Origin: Hankyongella ginsenosidimutans
Lineage (GTDB): Bacteria > Pseudomonadota > Alphaproteobacteria > Sphingomonadales > Sphingomonadaceae
NCBI RefSeq assembly: GCF_005144965.1
Contig: NZ_CP039704.1
Span: 1,720,001-1,784,000 of the forward strand
Direction of reading: 5' to 3'
DNA: 64,000 bases
Shown here: piece by piece, positions 57,922 through 64,000 of the stretch
Numbering within the stretch: position 1 is the first letter of the stretch
Layout: the number at the start of each line of letters is the position of its first letter
The notes under the pieces: model-generated
Databases searched by the model: none
The model's input: the letters and a program-made list of their open reading frames with translations, nothing else
Told to the model about the DNA's origin: nothing
Made by a program: the position numbers and the translations under genes

Positions 57922-60900
57922 GTGCCGACGTGGTTGCCGCTCGGGCTGGCGCTGAGTTACGCGCTCATGCTCTTCGTCGTCGCCTGGCGCACGGAACTCC
58001 GCGCAGCGCGGGGCGCTGGCGCATCCGGCCCGCTGACCTACGCCATGTCCTTGGCGGTCTACTGCACGTCCTGGACGTTTTTCGGCGCCGTCGGGACGGC
58101 GGCGACCAACGGCTGGAATTATCTTCCCATCTATCTGGGGCCGGTTCTGGTCCTGCTGCTCGGCAACGGGTTCATGCGCAAGCTGGTCATGGCCGCCAAG
58201 CAGGACGGTGCCATTTCCATCGCGGACTTCATATCCTCGCGCTATGGCAAGGATCGCAGGCTGGCGGCGGTCGTCACGCTGCTCGCGCTCTTGTCCGCGC
58301 TGCCGTACATCGCGCTTCAGCTCAAATCGCTGGGCATGACCTACAACGAACTTGTGAACAGCGCGCCCGGGCAATCGGCGGCAGCACCGGAGGCCGGCAC
58401 CGTGCTGCTGATCGCGGGGTGCTGGCGCTGTTCGCCATCGTGTTCGGAACCCGGCGCTATGATGCCGCAGGCCGCAATCATGGCCTGGTCGTCGCGGTGG
58501 CCATGGAGTCGGTCGTCAAGGTCGCCGCATTGACGATCGCTGGGCTGTTCGCCGTCTGGCTGCTGTGGGTGCGCCTGCGCCCGCGCGCACGGCGGGTCTG
58601 GAGCGCCTGAAGGACATGTTTGCGCTCAGCGCGCTTTCGCTGGATTTTCCCGTGATCTGCCTGTTGTCCATGTCCGCGATCCTGTGTCTGCCCCGGCAGT
58701 TCCATATCGCGGTCGTTGAGGCGACCGACCCGGACCACATCCGCCGGGCGCGGTGGACGTTCCCGGCATACTGCGCGCTTACAGCAGCCGTCGTCGTCCC
58801 CATCACATGGGCCGGGCTGGCCCTGCTGCCGAGCGGTGCCGCGCCGGACCTCTATGTGATCGACCTGCCGCTGCTGAGCGGCCACACCGGGATTGCGACC
58901 TTGGTGTTCATCGGCGGTTTCTCGGCTGCGACCGCCATGGTGATCGTCGAGACGCTGGCGCTTGCGACCATGGTGTCGAACGACATCCTTGCGCCGCTGA
59001 TCCTGCGCAGCAGCGCCATGACCCGGGAACACGATATCGGCCGGCAACTGCTGATCGTGCGTCGCCTGTCCATTATGGCGATCGTCGCCGCCGCCTATGC
59101 TTACTATCGCACGGTCGACAGCGGCGAGACTTTGGCAGCGATCGGCCTCATCGCCTTCGCTGCCGCGGCGCAGTTTGCGCCAGCCGTCGTGGTGCCGTCG
59201 TCAGCGCAAAATGCAGCACTGCGGCGGCTGGTGCCGGCTTGGTGGCGGGGGACTGTTCTGGCTTTACACGCTGTTCCTGCCCTCGACGCTTGGCGTCGAG
59301 AACATGAAGGCATTCCTTGACCCTTGGCGGGACTGGCTGGACCCGCATGCCCTCTTCGGCCTCGCCGGACTGAGTCCGATTACGCATGGCACAATCTGGA
59401 GCCTTGGCAGCAACATCACCATTTTCTCCTGCTGACCTACAGCCGCCCGCTGCGGCGCGTGGTCGCCGGCTTCGTCGCCACGCGCATGCCGCCGTCGCGC
59501 TTCGGTTTCGTGCGGACGGTCGGCGATGTCCGCACCCTTGCGGCGCGCTTTGTCGGTCATGAAGTCACCAACGACGCTTTTCCCGATTGGATACGCGCTC
59601 CAAGGCTCTCGACGCGCCCCTGAACGGCGAGGCGGCGCGATGCGCCGAGCGCTTGATCGCCAGCGTGATCGGCGCGCCGTCCGCGCGCGTCATCATGTCG
59701 TCCGCCATGACCGGGGCCAGTCTCGGCATGGCGGATGTCGTCCAGCTGCTCGATGAAACCAGCCACAGCCTGCAGTTCTCGAAGGACCTGCTCGCGGCGA
59801 CGCTCGAACATATCGACCCGGGTGTCAGCGTGGTCGACAAGGACCTGCGCCTGGTCGCCTGGAACCGGCGATACGTGGAGATTTTCGATTATCCGCCGGG
59901 CTTTGTGCGGGTGGGGCAGCCGGTCGACGATCTGATCCGCTATAATGCGATGCGTGGCGAGTGCGGGCCCGGCGAGGTGGATGCGCTGGTCGCGCGCCGG
60001 ATGATGCACATGCGGCGGGCGCAGCCGCACACCTTCGAGCGGGTGCGACCCGGCGGCACGATCATCAAGACAGTCGGCGGGCCGATGCCGGACGGCGGCT
60101 ATGTGATGTGCTTCACCGATGTGACCCTTGAGCGCCGCGCGCAGCAAGCGCTCGAGGCCGCGCGCGACGAGTTGGAGGCCCGCGTCACGGAACGCACGCG
60201 CGCATTCATGGAGGCCAACCGCGATCTCGCCCGCGAAGCCGACCGTACCCGGCAGCTTGCCGCGGAACTGCGGCTCGCCCAGCAGGCCTCCGATGCCGCC
60301 AACCGGGACAAGACCCGGTTTCTGGCCGCGGCAAGCCATGACTTGCAGCAGCCGCTGCACGCCGCGCGCCTGCTGTGCGGGGCGCTTGGCGCGCAGGTCG
60401 ATGACAAGGGCCAGGCGCTCACCCGCAAGATCGATGCGGCGATCGGGGCGGCGGATCGCCTGCTCAAGTCGTTGCTGGACATCTCGCGGCTTGATGCGGG
60501 CGGCATCCAGCCGAAGCCGAGCGCCTGGCGCATCGGCGAATTGTTCGAGGAACTTGAGGCAGAATTTGCGCCGCTCGCGGCCGAGCGCGGCTTGTCCCTG
60601 CGCGTGCGCAGCCGCCCGGTCGCGGTTTATACGGATCGGGTGCTGCTGCGCTCGATCCTGCAGAACTTCCTCTCCAACGCGCTGCGCTACACGCGCGCTG
60701 GCGGGGTTCTGCTGGCCTGCCGGGTGCGCGGCGACAAGGTGCGGCTTGAAGTCTGGGATAGCGGACCCGGTATCCCCGAGGACATGCACGGGGCGATTTT
60801 CGAGGAGTTCCGGCGCTGCCGACCTTTTCGCGAACGGAGCAGGGGCGGGCCTGGGCCTGGCCATCGTGCAGCGGATCGCCCGTCTGCTGGATGCCGACCT

Positions 60901-61420
60901 GGGATTGTCCTCGCGCCTGAAGCGCGGAAGCCGCTTCTGGGTCAGCCTGCCGCTGCATGTGCAGCTCCATTCGAGCCATCGAATGACCCCGCCGCTTGCG
61001 CACTCCGCCGAACTCCAGAACCTGCAGGTGCTATGCGTCGATAACGAACCGGCGATCCTCGAGGCCATGGACAGTCTGCTGAGCGCCGTCGGCTGCCGGG
61101 CGATTACGGCGTCCAGCCGGGCCGCCGCGCTCGGCATCGTCAAATCCGAGGTCATCGATGCCGCCCTGGTGGATTACCGGCTGGATGGGGGCGAGACCGG
61201 CATTGAAATCCTCCAGCAGCTTCGCGATGCTTACCCCAAGGCGGTCCTGGCGCTTGTCACTGCGGACCCGCAGGTGCAGGCGCTGCCGCTGCTCAAGGAC
61301 CTCGGCGTCACAGTGCTGGCCAAGCCGCTGGCCGCGGAGGCGCTTGTCGCGCTGCTACAGGCGGGCGTCGCGCAGGCGGTGAAGACCGTGACAAGCCGAG
61401 CGCCTGCGCCGGCAGAGTGA
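57922..61420 (+). CDS. Sodium/solute symporter-fused PAS hybrid histidine kinase (frame broken)
   Basis: About 1165 residues. The first 550 residues are a 12-13-helix SSS/SLC5-type transporter (LTYAMSLAVYCTSWTFFGAV, ISIADFISSRYGKDRRLAAV, LPYIALQLKSLGMTYNELV, FPVICLLSMSAILCLPRQFH). A PAS domain follows (LEHIDPGVSVVDKDLRLVAW, YVMCFTDVTLERRA), then a coiled coil and a HisKA domain with His in FLAAASHDLQQPLHAARLL. The ATPase has an N box (ILQNFLSNALRYTRAGGV), EVWDSGPGIPEDM and GLGLAIVQRIARLL. The C-terminal receiver has VLCVDNEPAILEAMDSLL and phosphoacceptor Asp in ALVDYRLDGG. The layout resembles CbrA-type sensors joined to an NahK-like kinase and receiver. The start GTG 57922 follows GGGAGG. 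The frame changes near 58420, 58575, 59200, 59240, 59435, 59590 and 60830. Confidence 0.88.
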
Positions 61421-61454
61421 GATGTGGCACGACGGCAGGCGATGACCTGGCGGG

Positions 61455-63906
61455 TCAGCCGCTGAGCGGGCGCACGCGGATGCCATGGCCGCCGCCGAGA
61501 CGCGCATTCTCCTCCAGCAGGTCGCAGATCAGCCGATCAGCGGTCGACAGGTGGCGCGCCTCCGCGTTCAGAATGGCCGAGAAGGCGCGCTGCTTGAAGG
61601 CGAGCTTCTGCTCCGGCGTGAAGGCGACGGCGCCGCTGACGGACGATAGCACGATGTCAATCATGCGCTCCGCGCCGTGCAGCCGGCCCCAGAGATAATC
61701 GTTCTCCCGGTAGACGCGCGAGAAGAAGCCGCCGAACAGGTTAAGCTCCAGGCCCTTGAGGGTGGCGTCGGCTCCACCGGGGCGCAGGGTCTGGGAGTCG
61801 TCCGGGCTGATGCGATCAACCTTGATCTCGTCGAACTCGTCGAGGTCGCGGCCTTCGAGCAGCGGCAGGGTGGCGGCGTCCATGAAGGCATAGCCGAGGT
61901 AGGTGAACAGCAGCGCCTGACGGCACGCGCTGTGCAGGTCTCCGCGCAAGTCTCCGCTCAGGGCCGCAGCGACCAGCGCATCGACCTGCAGGTCGAGGTC
62001 GTGCAGGTTGAGCACCTCGCCGATCGCCGCGATGCACCCGTCCGGGTCCGCGCCGGAAGCCGCATTGACCGCATGGACACGCAGCCCCGCATGGAAGCGA
62101 TCAGGCGCGCTTGCCGCCTCGACCAGGTGCAGCGCCTCGTAGAAACGCGCCTTGGCGTAATCCAGGGCCGCCGGGTCGCTGGCGCTTTCCTCCGTATACA
62201 GGCGGTTGAGGCGGCGGACCATGAAGCGCAGACGCCGCTCGCGAAACGGCAGGTCGTAGCGCTTGAGGAACGCGACCCAGGGCAGATGCTCCCCGTCGCC
62301 ACGCCTTCGCCCGGCCGCTCCCCGTTAAGGACGCCGGAGCGGCGCGCCCAGGCCTGCACGCGTTCGCGCAGCGCCGGGTCGACCGGGTCGATCCGTCCCG
62401 GCGCCGCCAGCCGGCCGATCAGGTCGGCGAGATGCTCGAGGACGTCGATCAGCTTCAATTCGACATAGGCGCCGTAGGTGAAGCCGGCGTGGGCGGCGGC
62501 AGCGATATTTGCTGTGTCGCGCCAGACCTTCAGCGCGTCCGGCGTTATGCGTGCGTCCGCGATTTCGGGGCCAAGTGCGGCCTGCACGGCAGCTGCCACA
62601 TCCGGCTCGATGCTGGTGATCACGGCCTTGAAGCGGCGGACCCGGTAGGAAAAATCCTGTGCCCAGGCCAGTTCGTCCCGGATCGGCTGGTTGCGCGGGA
62701 TCGTGGAGATCGAGGCCCGGATCGAGGAGAAAAATCCGGGAGCGGCCCCGGCAGATCGTCCTTCTCATGCAACGGCAGCGGCTCGAGGTAGACGATGCGC
62801 CGGTCCACCTCGCGGCTGGCGGGCCTGGAGCGCAGGGCTGCGATCGCCTCCCGAACGGCTTGTTGTTGAGCACGCTGCCATCGAGGTAGGCGCTGCGCTC
62901 CGGCGGGTCGCCGGGGCACCGCGCTCGTCGGCCAGGCGGCCGATCAGGGTGGCGCGGTCCGCCCATGCCAGGCCGCTTTCCTGGACCGCCTGATCCATCT
63001 CCGCAAAGGTTGCCGCCGGGAACACGCCGGGAAGCTGGCCGTTGCCCGCGCCGCGAACGCGAGGCTGGCGTTCGAGCCGAGGCTGCGCTTCTGCCCCGGA
63101 TCGCGGCCCGGGTCACGGAAGGTGAAGATCATCCGGTGTTCGCGCTCGACAACCTCGGGCGGCGAATGCATGCGGATGCGCTGCCGGTAGCCGAAGTAAT
63201 CCGTGACGGTCACGAACAGGTCGAGCGGGACGCCGGGCGGCAGCAGCGCCTCGCCGGCGGCGCATGGTGCGGCCTTGCGCGCCGAAGGCGGCATCTGTTC
63301 CAACCCATCGAGCAGCATGCGGGCGAAGCGCACGCCGGAAAATGGCGGCTTGAACCAGCGGGAGCGCACGAACAGCGACAGTTTGCGGTGCATCTCCTCG
63401 TTCAGCTTGCGGCCGAACTCCGGCTCCAGGCCGCCCGCCTTCAGCCGGTTCCACAGCCAGAGCACGGGCCGCATGTAGAACTTGCTCCAGCGGTTGGAAC
63501 GCGCGGCCGGGTCCAGCAGCTCCTCGACGTCCGCATTGTCGAGCCACATGCTGCGGTGCGGCTCCAGGCTGGAGCCATCCGCGATGGCCTTGGCGAGCAT
63601 CACGCCGTTGATCCCGCCCGCCGACGCCCCGGCGATGATGTCGACCAGCACCCGCAACTTCACATGGCTGCCGATTTCGCGCAGCAGGTCGAAATAGACG
63701 GCTTCCGTGTCGGTTGGGTCGTCGTAGGGGTTGGCGGCGCTGAACTCCGCACCGTCCGGGGCAGTATGGAAGGCGCGCGAGGCCCGCAGCAGCTTCCAGA
63801 TTTCCTTGGTGACGCCGTGCATGTAAATGGCGAGCGAAATGCCGCCGTAGCAGACGAGCGCCAGTCGCAGCTCTTTGGTCTTGGGGGTTTTCGGCGGCGT
63901 GCTCAT
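61455..63906 (-). CDS. Patatin-like phospholipase-family protein (frame broken)
   Basis: About 817 residues. The N-terminal patatin domain has LRLALVCYGGISLAIYMHGV (oxyanion region), the nucleophile elbow VDIIAGASAGGINGVMLAKA (GxSxG as GASAG) and the DG dyad in AYLDGSVLNNKPFGEAI. The long remainder (FSYRVRRFKAVITSIEPDVA, NIAAAAHAGFTYGAYVELKL, YDLPFRERRLRFMVRRLNRL, NLFGGFFSRVYRENDYLWGR) fits the large patatin-related family TIGR03607 with a DUF3376-type C-terminus. It is probably a lipid acyl hydrolase. No signal peptide is seen. ATG 63906 is favoured over an upstream GTG at 63927. The frame changes near 63050, 62920-62850, 62735 and 62300. It converges with the hybrid kinase, only 34 bp apart. 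Confidence 0.85.
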
Positions 63907-64000
63907 GCTGGCCGAGACTAGCGACACTGCAGCGGATGGGAAGCCTGGACCGTGATCGTTTCAAATTGAATCGATCTGAACCGTGCATCAGGCTCTTGTG

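Overview
The window looks like a GC-rich alphaproteobacterial chromosome. The evidence is an rRNA operon ending 23S-5S-tRNA-fMet, a DUF1013/TrcR protein, a DUF1192 protein, paired MetZ/ApaG, a CtaA-type haem A synthase and a perfect TTAA-N7-TTAA (CtrA-type) site. A PEP-CTERM-type Prs regulatory set and a NfrB/NfrA-like pair suggest a free-living, exopolysaccharide-producing lineage, possibly Rhodospirillales-like. The genus cannot be told from the sequence.

Layout. 1-2126: 3' part of 23S rRNA, 5S rRNA and initiator tRNA. 2383-12370: polysaccharide region with a DUF962 protein, ManC, a DUF1289 protein, an EpsB/WbaP-type sugar transferase and PrsK-PrsR-PrsT. 12489-17171: tRNA-Pro(GGG), a small LemA-like protein, SecA and an ICMT-like membrane methyltransferase. 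17504-26481: DUF885 metallopeptidase-like protein, nitronate monooxygenase-like enzyme, SerS-SurE-NlpD, and a badly eroded glyQ-glyS. 26581-31923: CoA-binding protein, ThyA-FolA, NfrB-NfrA-like pair, CoxG. 31984-36926: LuxR-type regulator, porin, MHS-family transporter, GpmA. 37209-45347: GGDEF protein, PurE-PurK-EamA, RHH protein, MltG, acidic-tailed protein, NadA, VapBC-like pair, NadC. 45332-49915: DUF4112, DUF1192, quinone oxidoreductase, GST, TrcR, two DUF465 proteins, MarR. 50112-63906: acetyl-CoA synthetase, Tag-Zur-MerC, CtaA, RplM-RpsI, MetZ-ApaG, a transporter-fused hybrid histidine kinase and a patatin-like protein.

Two things dominate the reading. First, about forty obvious housekeeping and accessory genes are split by single-base shifts, mostly one base lost from a short homopolymer, while their protein sequence continues without loss in another frame. 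Even 23S rRNA appears to lack a base. This is what an unpolished long-read consensus looks like, not mass pseudogenisation. I therefore report each broken gene as one CDS spanning its true start and stop, and mark where the frame changes. The glyQ-glyS N-terminal stretch (24333 to about 25290) is far worse, with several hundred bases missing.

Second, the gaps between genes are full of structured repeats. The most striking is a family of tandem double-hairpin elements (36106, 37106, 41731, 52049, 55910). Their sequences are unrelated but share one architecture: an outer stem, a T-rich asymmetric bulge of about 4 nt, an inner stem, and termini reading TAGAGC, TAGACC, TAGTGTC or TAAAGC. In many cases the terminal TAG/TAA is exactly the stop codon of the neighbouring gene. 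Longer MITE-like repeats with related ends occur at 2163, 27131 and 36937.
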